DNA of 39,986 bases from positions 1-39,986 of IMG/VR virus record IMGVR_UViG_3300032156_000035; one strand, written 5' to 3'. This document shows positions 1 through 7,675 of this stretch, one piece after another (position 1 is the stretch's first letter; each line of letters starts with the position of its first letter). Both the position numbers and the translations under genes were made by a program. The notes beneath the pieces are model-generated. The model saw nothing but the letters and a program-made list of their open reading frames with translations. It did no database searches and was not told the DNA's origin. This DNA comes from a virus.

Positions 1-127
1 TTTATGCGCCATTTTCCCGTGTGGCGAACATTTATATCCCCGTAGAATGGGTGTGATAATATCCCCGCGCCTTCGGAATTTAAGGCGTTAATCATCGCCG
101 CCCGCTTATCTATGTAATTTGGATTAG
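1..127. repeat. terminal direct repeat, left copy (assembly overlap of a circular genome)
   Basis: These 127 bases are identical to the last 127 bases of the window. An exact overlap of this size at contig ends is what an assembler leaves when it closes a circular or terminally redundant molecule. The gpN-like tail gene continues in frame across the joined ends, so the overlap should be collapsed to give a 39,859-bp circle. The sequence alone cannot distinguish a physically circular genome from a circularly permuted, headful-packaged one. Confidence 0.95.
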
Positions 128-302
128 AAATGCTGGCTTCAATGGTAAAGGTTTCCGCTTCCCGGCCCAAGTCTTGCAATGAATGATTATCGGTTTGCGG
201 GTATTTGTCATAGACAATAATGCGCCCGCCTTCCGTAGTAGCCGAGCGCAAAAAAAATTCTGCACCCTTAAATTTTGCGGGGCGTAATTCATCTAATATC
301 AT
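1..302 (-). CDS. DNA circularization / Mu gpN-like tail protein, N-terminal part (continues at the right end)
   Basis: This is the first part of a 395-aa protein that is split by the linearization point; the rest is at 38974-39859. The ATG at 302-300 overlaps the tape-measure stop codon as ATGA. Reading on gives MILDELRPAKFKGAEFF, then GGRIIVYDKYP, DLGREAETFTI and HPFYGDINV. This is the standard N-terminal pattern of the DNA_circ_N family (LRPA-F-G, EGGRR, LG, then a beta-rich segment). Members are baseplate or tail proteins related to Mu gpN, encoded right after the tape measure and before the gpP-like hub. No in-frame stop occurs from 302 through the junction. The historical name 'DNA circularization' is probably not the real function. 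Confidence 0.9.
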   Translation of the reverse strand, partial: MILDELRPAKFKGAEFFLRSATTEGGRIIVYDKYPQTDNHSLQDLGREAETFTIEASISNPNYIDKRAAMINALNSEGAGILSHPFYGDINVRHTGKWRI

Positions 303-1918
303 ATGCGCGCCTCTGCCATGTTAAGGCCGACCTTGCCAAAAGCAAAACCAGTTGTTTTAGTGGTTGCGTTTTGGATTACGCCTTTGGGGGCGTTGAGATT
401 TATGTCGGCGGAAAATGCGGTTTTATTTGTCATGCCTGCGGGAAATGGGGCTAAAGTATTCTTAACCGCAAGCTCTCCGCCTTTGGTATTAAGCCCCAAA
501 AGTTTGCCCAAAATTTCGGCGGGCTTAATCAAAAGATTAAATGGTAGCGAAATTAAAGCCTTAAATTTTTCATAAAGCCAAGAGATGACCGTTACCCAAT
601 CTTTCCATACGGCCATGTTCATAGCAACCGCCGTAATTAAAAGCATTATCGGCCCCAAAGCTACTGAAATACCCGCCGTAGATATGCCTATGCCCCGTAA
701 AACCACCGCGAAGACCTTCCAAGCCCCAATAGCCCCTAATACGCCCATAAGTGCGCCTATAAGCAACGTTGCGCTTATAATGAGACGCTTAAAATAATCG
801 GGCATGGCTTGAATTTTGTCTAAAATGTTAATCAGTGTTTGCCCTGCGCTTATTGCCATAGGCAAGAATCTAGCCCCGATATCTGTGGTTAAAAGTTTTA
901 GCCTGCCCCACAAATCATCAAAAGTTTCCTTGCCCGTCTTATTTATCATTTTCAAGGCGGCATTTAAGGAGTTAGTATCGCCTGTAACCGCTTTCAAAAT
1001 AGCGTCATAATCTTTCATAGCCCCTGCGCCTAGCGTTGCTATGCCTGCAAATGCTCTTGCATTTGGGAAAATTAAATTTAGGGCGGAGTTGTTTTTGATA
1101 TAGGCTTTTCCGATTTCCTCCATTACCTTGCCAAAGCCTACTGCCTTAATTTTTTCTTGGCCAAAAGTTATGCCTAAAAGATTTAATGTTTCCTGCGCCT
1201 CTTTACTCGGATTGCGCAAGCCCGCAAAGATAGAGCGCAACGCCATGATTGACTGCTCAAGCGGGACGCCTTTTTTCATCATGGTTACCATTGCGGCAGA
1301 AGTTTCGCCGAATGATAAGCCCATAGCTTTTGCCGTAGGGGCTATCGCGCCTAAACTCATGGCGAACTCATCTACCGCCGGGCCGCCCTCTTTGTAAGTT
1401 CCAAAGAAAATATTGGCGGCTTGTGTGGCGTTAAAGTTTTCTTTGCCATAACTTTTATAGACGCCGATAAGACCTTGCATGGTTATGGCTAAATCGCTAT
1501 TAGTAGCGTCGGCAAGGTCAACGGCTTGTTTCATTATGGGCTGAAAATTATTGAAGTCTATTTGCGCTCGTTTAAGTTTGAGCAGGGCATCGCCGACCTT
1601 GTCAAAAGCAAAGCCCTCTTTTATGGCATATTCGGCGGCGAGGTTAATTTCTTTGTTAAAGCGGGCGACGTCTTCGGGCTTCATAATTGAAAACGTGCGG
1701 ACTAATTGCGCTTCCAAATTTCCCGCCGCAATAGTCGCCGCCCCAAACCCCGCAAATATAGCCCCGCTTGCGCCTAAAAGTTTGCCGTAGTTTTTTTCCA
1801 AAGCCGCCCCAAGTCCCTCTATATCCTTTTTATTTTTCTCAATTTCACTGCTGAAATTTTTGGTTACATTGGAAAAATTATCTATCGCTTTTATAATCCA
1901 ACTTTGGGTAAATGCCAT
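299..1918 (-). CDS. tail tape measure protein
   Basis: This 539-aa protein carries the TP901-type tape-measure core: segments such as SFGETSAAMVTMMKKGVPLEQ, followed by LRSIFAGLRNP and TLNLLGITFG, recur across this family. The N-terminus is helical. Hydrophobic segments lie near residues 50-68 and again at about 378-430, as expected for a protein that sets tail length and may contact the host membrane. It is short for the family, so a short tail is expected. The gene starts immediately after the stop of the frameshifted chaperone extension (TAA then ATG) and ends overlapping the next gene by ATGA. Its position after the chaperone pair and before the gpN-like gene is the usual tail order. Confidence 0.93.
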   Translation of the reverse strand: MAFTQSWIIKAIDNFSNVTKNFSSEIEKNKKDIEGLGAALEKNYGKLLGASGAIFAGFGAATIAAGNLEAQLVRTFSIMKPEDVARFNKEINLAAEYAIKEGFAFDKVGDALLKLKRAQIDFNNFQPIMKQAVDLADATNSDLAITMQGLIGVYKSYGKENFNATQAANIFFGTYKEGGPAVDEFAMSLGAIAPTAKAMGLSFGETSAAMVTMMKKGVPLEQSIMALRSIFAGLRNPSKEAQETLNLLGITFGQEKIKAVGFGKVMEEIGKAYIKNNSALNLIFPNARAFAGIATLGAGAMKDYDAILKAVTGDTNSLNAALKMINKTGKETFDDLWGRLKLLTTDIGARFLPMAISAGQTLINILDKIQAMPDYFKRLIISATLLIGALMGVLGAIGAWKVFAVVLRGIGISTAGISVALGPIMLLITAVAMNMAVWKDWVTVISWLYEKFKALISLPFNLLIKPAEILGKLLGLNTKGGELAVKNTLAPFPAGMTNKTAFSADINLNAPKGVIQNATTKTTGFAFGKVGLNMAEARI

Positions 1919-2550
1919 TTATTTGAGCCGCTCCATTTCCGCCTTTTCTCTCTCGTGAATTTTTATCGCCCAGTTATAAAATTCGCAAAAGGTTATTAAG
2001 TCCATATTCCAAAACTCACTAGCCGTAATTCCACCGCCGTAGAATTTAGCCAAGTAGGCGATTTGCTCGTTAAGAAATGTCTCCCCCTTCTCAAATATTT
2101 CTAGGGGGATAATGCTAAAAAACTTTTAATATAAAGCCCTAACATTCCCTCATAATCCTCTTTGCTTAACCGCTCAATGAGAAGACTTGTAAAAGGCTCT
2201 TTGCCGTCAATAAGCGCAAATTTTAATCCGTTGCTTTCGGCGGTTAAAATATAATCAAACGCCTCAAATATTTTTTCTATGTCGTCGGCAATGCAGAGTA
2301 TAGACATATAATCGCCGTCTTTTTTTTCTGCGGGCGTGTCTGCCATTGCTATTTCTTTTTTTACACTTTCGCCGATAATAGATTGCGCTTGTATGCCGCT
2401 TTTAAGTATTTGGCCTTTGATTATATAAGCCTTTGAAAGTATCGCACGGGTGGGCGCACGCAAGGTAATTTCTTTTGCGAAAACTTTTTGCCCACCAGTC
2501 GTATACTCAAAAGCATTTTGCAAGGTATATTTGACTTCTTTTATCATCAT
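1919..2550 (-). CDS. tail assembly chaperone, -1 frameshift fusion product
   Basis: This is the predicted long form made when ribosomes slip back one base at a T-TTT-TTA heptamer (2122-2116). The zero frame gives 145 residues up to the slip, then the -1 frame adds 65 residues beginning SIIPLEIFEKGE and ending AEMERLK before TAA at 1921-1919. The extension has no start codon or ribosome site of its own, yet it stays open right up to the tape-measure ATG. This is the gpG/gpGT arrangement of lambda and its counterpart in Mu-like tails, where a minor fusion protein recruits tube subunits to the tape measure. The slip itself is inferred. Confidence 0.78.
2101..2550 (-). CDS. tail assembly chaperone, short form
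   Basis: This 149-aa protein lies between the tail tube and tape measure genes, the place of gpG-type tail assembly chaperones. It begins MMIKEVKYTLQNAFEY, is mixed alpha/beta and soluble, and ends FLALSP at TAG. The family is poorly conserved in sequence, so the call rests on position, size and the overlapping -1 frame extension. It would bind the tape measure during tail assembly and be absent from the mature virion. The gene start is preceded by a purine-rich ribosome site (AAAAAGGAGCTTAAAAAAATG). Confidence 0.78.
   Translation of the reverse strand: MMIKEVKYTLQNAFEYTTGGQKVFAKEITLRAPTRAILSKAYIIKGQILKSGIQAQSIIGESVKKEIAMADTPAEKKDGDYMSILCIADDIEKIFEAFDYILTAESNGLKFALIDGKEPFTSLLIERLSKEDYEGMLGLYIKSFLALSP
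2116..2122 (-). promoter_or_regulatory. -1 programmed frameshift site T-TTT-TTA
   Basis: Zero-frame codons read AGT TTT TTA GCA, giving the classic X-XXY-YYZ slippery heptamer with six T's. After a one-base slip the ribosome continues AGC ATT ATC CCC CTA GAA and bypasses the TAG at 2103-2101. The site is four codons before the short-form stop, as in other tail chaperone frameshift pairs. Confidence 0.8.
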
Positions 2551-2567
2551 TTTTTTAAGCTCCTTTT

Positions 2568-2954
2568 TTAGCTAGCGGGGTCGCTTTGAAATTCACAAGG
2601 TATTTCCCCGTCGGCAGATAGGCCAATTTCGGGGTCATTAACCAAAGCGGCGTTTGTAAAAGTTATGAAAAACCCAGTTTTGCTATCGGGTGTTTGCACA
2701 ACGTTATTATTGCCATTTGATTTCCACCCTCTAACCAAGTCAACGGCTTTCGCCGAAGGTTCAAGCGTGAATGCTACCTTGCCTATTTTGGTTGCGACAT
2801 CAATGGCGGTAATTGTAGAAACCGAACCCCCGCCCGCACTTTCCGCCCTTACTTTTGTTTCGCCTAAACCCAAAGTTATTTTGCATGAGTTGGGTTTGAT
2901 TTTGATGGTTTGATTATTTATTATTATCGTCGGTGCGCTGATATAACTTGTCAT
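2568..2954 (-). CDS. tail tube protein
   Basis: This 128-aa beta-rich protein lies directly downstream of the sheath gene, where the tail tube gene sits in Mu-like and P2-like phages. The sequence runs MTSYISAPTIIINNQTI, then a GLGETKVRAESAGG stretch and IGKVAFTLEPSAKAV, and ends in EIGLSADGEIPCEFQSD, resembling the small tube fold (Mu gpM type). Tube subunits stack in hexameric rings inside the sheath and form the DNA conduit. Start is ATG after an AAAAAGGAGG-type site. It is the second most abundant tail protein expected. Assignment is by position, size and general pattern. Confidence 0.8.
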   Translation of the reverse strand: MTSYISAPTIIINNQTIKIKPNSCKITLGLGETKVRAESAGGGSVSTITAIDVATKIGKVAFTLEPSAKAVDLVRGWKSNGNNNVVQTPDSKTGFFITFTNAALVNDPEIGLSADGEIPCEFQSDPAS

Positions 2955-2968
2955 TTTAATCCTCCTTT

Positions 2969-4513
2969 TTATCTCGTGTTAAAAGAAATTTTCACAGATA
3001 TGAAAAATTCCCGTAATTGCGTCACAATCGGGACTTTGCAAGCTATGAAAACTTTTCCGATAGACTTATCAAAAGTTATGACAAGGCTATTTTTGAAAAA
3101 TGCGCTAGCCACATCCCCCGCCTCAACAAGAGCCATATCGGCAAGTTCTTTGTAATATTTAATCATCATTGAAGCTATGGAAGTCTGATTTGCCATACTT
3201 TTATCTGCGATTAAATCGCCTTCCGTAAGACGACTTTGGTCATAGTCAGACTTGATATTATTTGAAAAATACTCAACAACATTCTCGCCTGTGTTAACAT
3301 AGTTTAAGTATTTCCACGTCGTGTCGGGGTTGCCTTGCGCATCGGTTTTATAAGCGGTTACAACTTCGCCCACTAAAACGCCGTTGCTGGCGATATTGTT
3401 TCCGACAATGCTAACACCTGCGGTTTTAAGCTCCGCAATTTCGGTTGCTGAAAAGCCTTTGCCCGTATCAATTATTGGAAGGTTAGGCATTGGTGTGTTG
3501 AAATAAGGCAAGCTCGCCGTGTGCATTCCGCCGATTTTATCCGTAGAGCCAGTATTTGCGGATACTATGTCTACTAAATTAGCCCCGTCAGTAAGCCGTA
3601 AACCTTTTACCGCCCCGAATTGTGCGGCTATGACATAGTCAAGTTCAAACATCGCCGATCCTTTGTAAAGTGTTTCGGTAACTTTTTGGTTTCCAAAAAT
3701 TACAAGGCTTGGCGAATTTTCTCCGTTAGCCGCCGATTTAAGATTTGCTAGCGTATCGGTTTTTCCGCATATAGCTTGGCCGCTTAAAATAGCATTATCG
3801 GCGTTGAACCTATCGTCAAGCAAATCATCGGTTACAAAATCAAAGCCGTATTCCGACGGGAAAACTATTGTCTGATAGCGGCTTTCGCCTATAACCGAGA
3901 AAATGCTAGTTAGCGTGGGATTGGTTGCGCCGCTTGCCATAGCGGTAACTGTGGTGGTAATTCCTGCCACAGAACCCTGCACCTCTAACCCTATGCCGTT
4001 ACCGATTGTGCCTTTATGCACGGCGGTAATGGCTACGCTCCCCGCCGTGTTTACGGCGGTTACCTGTGATTTAGTATCGGCGGTGATTGCCGCAACAAGA
4101 AGGCCGCCTAATGCGGTAGCCGTCATTGTGTTGGTTACGGCAAGCTCATAGCTATAATTTACCCGTGAGCCAATATTGACTACAAGCGTTCCTACCGCTG
4201 TCGCAGTCCCGCTGAATGCGATTGTGCCTGTGGCCTGCACGCCTGCGCCTGCATCGTCAAGCGGGATAGCGTCCATTTGCGTTTCTTTATTTTCGGCCTT
4301 AGCCGCTCTAACCATTGCGGCTATCATTGACTTTGCGCCAAATAAAGCGTCTTCCGCCCCGCCATTAGCTATATTTTCTACAAGCACTCCCGCCGTAGCA
4401 GAACCCGCCGCTAATTTCTGCCCGACAAAAAGTATTTTTTGCGGCACATTCAAAATACTTTTAGCGTCGGGGATTTTATTTGCACCTACTTTTGGTAAAG
4501 ATACGATTTGCAT
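2969..4513 (-). CDS. contractile tail sheath protein, Mu gpL-like
   Basis: This 514-aa protein shows that the tail is contractile. The N-terminus (SLPKVGANKIPDAKSILNVP, then KILFVGQKLAAG) and the central SRYQTIVFPSEYGFDF block followed by TDDLLDDRFNA match the Mu gpL-like sheath group. Residues about 95-205 form an alanine/threonine/glycine-rich outer beta domain typical of this subfamily. The C-terminal part contains the conserved sheath handshake region and an EAGDVASAFFKNSLV-type helix. The gene follows the small DUF2635 gene, and a tube gene follows it, as in Mu. The start has AAAAAGGAGAAAAAATA before ATG. Confidence 0.9.
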   Translation of the reverse strand: MQIVSLPKVGANKIPDAKSILNVPQKILFVGQKLAAGSATAGVLVENIANGGAEDALFGAKSMIAAMVRAAKAENKETQMDAIPLDDAGAGVQATGTIAFSGTATAVGTLVVNIGSRVNYSYELAVTNTMTATALGGLLVAAITADTKSQVTAVNTAGSVAITAVHKGTIGNGIGLEVQGSVAGITTTVTAMASGATNPTLTSIFSVIGESRYQTIVFPSEYGFDFVTDDLLDDRFNADNAILSGQAICGKTDTLANLKSAANGENSPSLVIFGNQKVTETLYKGSAMFELDYVIAAQFGAVKGLRLTDGANLVDIVSANTGSTDKIGGMHTASLPYFNTPMPNLPIIDTGKGFSATEIAELKTAGVSIVGNNIASNGVLVGEVVTAYKTDAQGNPDTTWKYLNYVNTGENVVEYFSNNIKSDYDQSRLTEGDLIADKSMANQTSIASMMIKYYKELADMALVEAGDVASAFFKNSLVITFDKSIGKVFIACKVPIVTQLREFFISVKISFNTR

Positions 4514-4749
4514 TATTTTTTCTCCTTTTTGTGTTTGATTTCCGTCTCAAACTTCTCGGCCTTTATAACTTCGGGATTATCGGTTAAGTCGGTTAAAATC
4601 GTAATACAATTATCTATGACGCTATCCTTAATCCGTCTCGCCCAATATTTATTTATCGGCACGCCGTCTTTGGCTTCCAAAGTAATTGTCTCGCCTTGCC
4701 GATAATTAAGTAGCGCAACATTTAGCTTAACTTTTATTTTTTCTGTCAT
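4513..4749 (-). CDS. DUF2635-like small tail protein (Mu gp38-like)
   Basis: This 78-aa protein precedes the sheath gene, the position of the small DUF2635/gp38 protein in Mu-like phages. It contains GVPINKYWARRIKDSVID, which matches the short motif of that family (a variable start, then VP-x-x-x-YW-x-RRL-x-D). The C-terminus is strongly basic with lysine and glutamate (EIKHKKEKK). Its function is unknown; an accessory role in sheath or terminator assembly is possible. It overlaps both neighbours by a few bases. Confidence 0.7.
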   Translation of the reverse strand: MTEKIKVKLNVALLNYRQGETITLEAKDGVPINKYWARRIKDSVIDNCITILTDLTDNPEVIKAEKFETEIKHKKEKK

Positions 4750-5813
4750 AACTCTCCCTTGATATTTCTGATTTCGTTTTCGTTAGATATATTTTTCTGT
4801 GAAATTTCAAAACTGCGCCATGCTACGCTTAATTCGGGGTCAACAATATCCTCAAAATTTATATCCCAACTATTTTCAAAATTAAAGCGATGGATGTAAT
4901 ATGGTCCCGCATAGTCCTCCACGTCGTCTGAATTGAAAACGCACTTAAATTGAGCGCCGCCTGAAAACCCGCTATTAAAAGTTACGCCCGCAAGCGAATG
5001 GATTAGATATCCCCGCATGTCCTCAACATCATCTCTTAAATCACGGGCGGCTAAACTCTGCACGGCGGGTATTATTATGTAAACGGAAAACGCTTGATAT
5101 AAACTTTGGCGGTAGTCTATTTGCCCGTCGGGGCGGTATATGCTGTCGGTTAAATTATTTCTGTCTTTTGTAGCCGCCGTAGAACCCAAAACTACAAATG
5201 CCCAGTAGGTATTTTGAGCCTTCGCCGTATAGCCTTCTAGGCACCGCTCAAATGTAGCCCCGCCTGAAATGCGCATGTTTTTGTGGGCGTAAATTGTGCC
5301 GCTTGCGTTTACATAAGGCTCTTTGCGCATGGTATAGCTAAAAGTGTCGTCGGTTAATCGTGTTACGGACTTCCACCCGTTATATAAATCCTGTAAATCC
5401 TCAACAAGATAAGGGCTTCCCGTTGCGGGTGTGGCGGGCGAACCCGTAACCTCAAAGGTGAAAGTTTTTTTATCTATGACTGATAAAAGTTTCTTTGAGC
5501 CGTTATATGCGGCCTGCGTTGCGCCGCCTATGGTTATAAATCTATCGCCTTCGCCTGAAAATAAAGTTAAATCATGGTCGTAAGTCGTTACGGCGGTGGC
5601 AATTTCGCCAATGCGGGTTATGGTTATTGGATTGCGCAAAACCGCCCCTTGCATATAAACATAATCGCCAGTAACTAAACCATGCGCCGTAGAAGTTGCA
5701 ATAGCCGTAGTGCCGCTTTTGGTTAAACTTGATACCGAAATTTTTTCGCTAAATTTATCGGTATACTTTGGCAAAGCGGCTTGCAGTTGTTTAATTATGT
5801 CAAGCGTTTTCAT
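4746..5813 (-). CDS. tail terminator/completion-type protein with FCCH-like insert
   Basis: This 355-aa protein lies between the HK97 gp10-like neck protein and the DUF2635/sheath genes, the tail terminator slot (Mu gp37-type region). The ends look like the real fold: MKTLDIIKQLQAALPKY at the start, and LAARDLRDDVEDMRGYL followed by TFNSGFSGGAQFKCVF towards the end. Residues about 28-135 are an inserted beta domain with TAHGLVTGDYVYMQGA and AAYNGSKKLLSVID, similar to inserts in the connector and the gp47-like protein. The protein is therefore much longer than usual for its class. The terminator role comes from gene order, not from a firm motif. Confidence 0.6.
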   Translation of the reverse strand: MKTLDIIKQLQAALPKYTDKFSEKISVSSLTKSGTTAIATSTAHGLVTGDYVYMQGAVLRNPITITRIGEIATAVTTYDHDLTLFSGEGDRFITIGGATQAAYNGSKKLLSVIDKKTFTFEVTGSPATPATGSPYLVEDLQDLYNGWKSVTRLTDDTFSYTMRKEPYVNASGTIYAHKNMRISGGATFERCLEGYTAKAQNTYWAFVVLGSTAATKDRNNLTDSIYRPDGQIDYRQSLYQAFSVYIIIPAVQSLAARDLRDDVEDMRGYLIHSLAGVTFNSGFSGGAQFKCVFNSDDVEDYAGPYYIHRFNFENSWDINFEDIVDPELSVAWRSFEISQKNISNENEIRNIKGEL

Positions 5814-6256
5814 TGCTTTATCGCCTTCGCTATTTCACGACTTAAATGCGTTCGCAAATTCTGCTCATTTTTTGCGATGCTCGGTTTTAAGAATGGGCGA
5901 GCCGCCATTTTTCTTGTGCCTAATTCCAAAAACGGGCTGTATGGCATTTGCGCGCCGAATTCTAACTCATCGCTACCCCTGACCTCAAAGTTTAAGCTAC
6001 GGCGATTTGCGCCGCTTCTATTGGCGGGATAATCACCTGCTTCGCTTGCGGTATATTTGCGCCGTCTTTTGCCGCCGTAAATAAAATACACATTGCCCGT
6101 TTTTTTGCGTAGAATTTCATCGCTTGCGGTTTTCTTAAAATCCTTTCCCGCAAAATAGAATGCCTGCCGTATGCCCCTTTTAAGATTTGGCGAAAGAGCC
6201 TTGACATGCAATTCAAAAGCGTTGTTACCGCTTCCCGCTATTATCTGAATGCTCAT
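5810..6256 (-). CDS. HK97 gp10-like neck / tail completion protein
   Basis: This 148-aa basic protein has the signature near its C-terminus MPYSPFLELGTRKMAARPFL, the Y-x-x-x-x-E-x-GT-x-x-x-x-A-RPF pattern of HK97 gp10/neck proteins that sit between the head connector and the tail tube. The N-terminal half has many lysines and arginines (KRRRKY). It overlaps the head-closure gene and the next tail gene by four bases each, so translation is probably coupled. Confidence 0.82.
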   Translation of the reverse strand: MSIQIIAGSGNNAFELHVKALSPNLKRGIRQAFYFAGKDFKKTASDEILRKKTGNVYFIYGGKRRRKYTASEAGDYPANRSGANRRSLNFEVRGSDELEFGAQMPYSPFLELGTRKMAARPFLKPSIAKNEQNLRTHLSREIAKAIKQ

Positions 6257-6642
6257 ATTTGATTTACGGGCAAACTCGTCGCCCCTTTCTCATTACATCT
6301 TATCGCCGCAAACTCGCCCCGCTCGTCTAGGTTTTCAATGTCTATAATTTCAAAATGCTTGCTATTAAATTCTACCCAACAATCTTTGTTTAGCGTTACC
6401 GGAGGGAAACGGATATAAAAGATATGAGTATACGCATTGCTTAAATTTGAGCCGTCAAATAATTCCGAACCCCTGCTCGTTGCAATCATCGCCCAAGTCT
6501 CAATTATTTCCGTCATGGTTTCGGAAAAATCAACGCTTGTTTTCGGGGCGGTTAAATTGCGCAAATGTATTTTAATTAAGGAGCTTAAATCCCCCGCGCA
6601 AATACCCCGTCTTTTATTTTGTATCGGCAAACATTGTTTCAT
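6253..6642 (-). CDS. head closure / head-tail adaptor protein
   Basis: This 129-aa protein lies between the connector and the gp10-like gene, the place of SPP1 gp16-like head-tail joining proteins. It shows the expected pattern: an early IKIHLRNLTAPKT strand, then ETWAMIATSRGSELFDG, THIFYIRFPP and FNSKHFEIIDIENLDERG. The last pattern (strand, 'I-x-x-I-x-N-x-x-E-R') is characteristic of the family. It seals the portal after packaging and docks the tail. Overlaps on both sides indicate translational coupling. Confidence 0.82.
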   Translation of the reverse strand: MKQCLPIQNKRRGICAGDLSSLIKIHLRNLTAPKTSVDFSETMTEIIETWAMIATSRGSELFDGSNLSNAYTHIFYIRFPPVTLNKDCWVEFNSKHFEIIDIENLDERGEFAAIRCNEKGATSLPVNQI

Positions 6643-7454
6643 AGAATTTCGTAAATCCTGTATTGCTTCATAATCGCTAAAGCGGCGGACGGGAATGTCT
6701 GGTCGGTTAAATCTATTGTCGCAAAGTTAATCCCCCCGCCAGCGCAATCGCCCCTGCTCGCCCATAAATAAGCCACGATTTGCTTAAGGCATTCTTTTAT
6801 GTCTTCGGGTATGTCATTAGACATCATCTCGCCCGTTGCGGTTGCGTTTGCGCCCGTTGTTGTGTAGGTAAAAGTCTTTGCGCCTGTTTTGGTTATTGTA
6901 AAAGTGCCGTTAAAGTAGCTTTCATTTGCGCCAGTAATTACGACCTTCTGCCCAGTTAGGTAATTATGGTCAAGGGTGGTGGTTATGGTTATAGTGCCGC
7001 TTAACATCACGGCAGAGGCTATTTGCTTTGCATTAAACCCCGCCCAAAAGGTTACTTTGAAATTCGGGCTAGCGTCGTCGTCAAGAGATTGCCCTGCAAA
7101 GTCTGATTTGGCGCAAAGAATGCCCCACTTGTTTTGCGGCGATAAAAGATAATTATCCGTAGACAATGTAGACCATGAGCCGTCGTAAAGATAGGTAAAG
7201 CTATCTATTTGAAAACATTTTGAGCGCACAATTTCCAACGGCAGTTTTATTTCCCATTCCGTTCCCTCTAGCAAAAATTTCTTTGCCAAAATTTCCCGCT
7301 TTGTATAGCCCTCAAAAAAACCCGTAGCTACATTTATCAATCCGAGAAAATAGGCGTCTTCCGCCGAAGTGGAAATATGCAAATGCTCTTTTATTTCTGC
7401 AACGCTTACGGGCGGAGTAGGCGGGTTATAGAGTTTGTTTATTTGCGTTATCAT
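6639..7454 (-). CDS. head-tail connector (gp6-like) with FCCH-like insert
   Basis: This 271-aa protein is the portal-docked connector. The N-terminus (PPVSVAEIKEHLHISTSAED, then AYFLGLINVATGF) is the classic gp6-like start: PVS-L-x-E-K-x-H-L-x-I-x-x-x-x-x-D, then helix. The C-terminal helix (IPEDIKECLKQIVAYLWASR) also fits. Residues about 139-208 are a beta insert (HNYLTGQKVVITGANESYFN) that resembles segments in two other virion proteins of this genome. Without the insert the length would be near the usual 190-200. Start is ATG with AAAGGA just upstream. Confidence 0.83.
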   Translation of the reverse strand: MITQINKLYNPPTPPVSVAEIKEHLHISTSAEDAYFLGLINVATGFFEGYTKREILAKKFLLEGTEWEIKLPLEIVRSKCFQIDSFTYLYDGSWSTLSTDNYLLSPQNKWGILCAKSDFAGQSLDDDASPNFKVTFWAGFNAKQIASAVMLSGTITITTTLDHNYLTGQKVVITGANESYFNGTFTITKTGAKTFTYTTTGANATATGEMMSNDIPEDIKECLKQIVAYLWASRGDCAGGGINFATIDLTDQTFPSAALAIMKQYRIYEIL

Positions 7455-7675
7455 TTTCCTTTTGATTTTTTTCTATCAAAATATTTGGCTATTTTATTTT
7501 GCGGAGCTTGGATATCTTTTGCGCTCTCGGTTATAATTTCCGCGCAATAACCACGTTCAATAAGCGTCTTAACATGGCTTTGCAGAAATTCATACTCACG
7601 TCCAGCCACGAATGACTGGACGTGAATTCCATCAAAACTATAAACAAAGTCTTTTAAGGCTTTGAGTTTAGGCAT
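7451..7675 (-). CDS. small head-region protein, unknown
   Basis: This 74-aa protein lies between the putative decoration protein and the connector. The first half (LKALKDFVYSFDGIHVQSF, then GREYEF and HVKTLIERGYCAEI) has the form 'F-x-x-x-G-x-x-x-x-x-x-G-x-x-x-x-V-x-x-L-I-x-x-G-Y' seen in many short head-cluster proteins of HK97-type phages. The C-terminus is lysine-rich. No enzymatic motif is seen. It overlaps its neighbours, so it is probably made with the head proteins. Confidence 0.6.
   Translation of the reverse strand: MPKLKALKDFVYSFDGIHVQSFVAGREYEFLQSHVKTLIERGYCAEIITESAKDIQAPQNKIAKYFDRKKSKGK

Noticed and set aside
1-127. true terminal repeat of a linear phage
   Set aside because: The length equals a common assembly k-mer size and the repeat lies within a coding gene; circular closure is the simpler reading.
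110-292. 60-aa minus-strand frame at the left end
   Set aside because: It lies in another frame within the gpN-like gene, which is clearly coding here across the junction.
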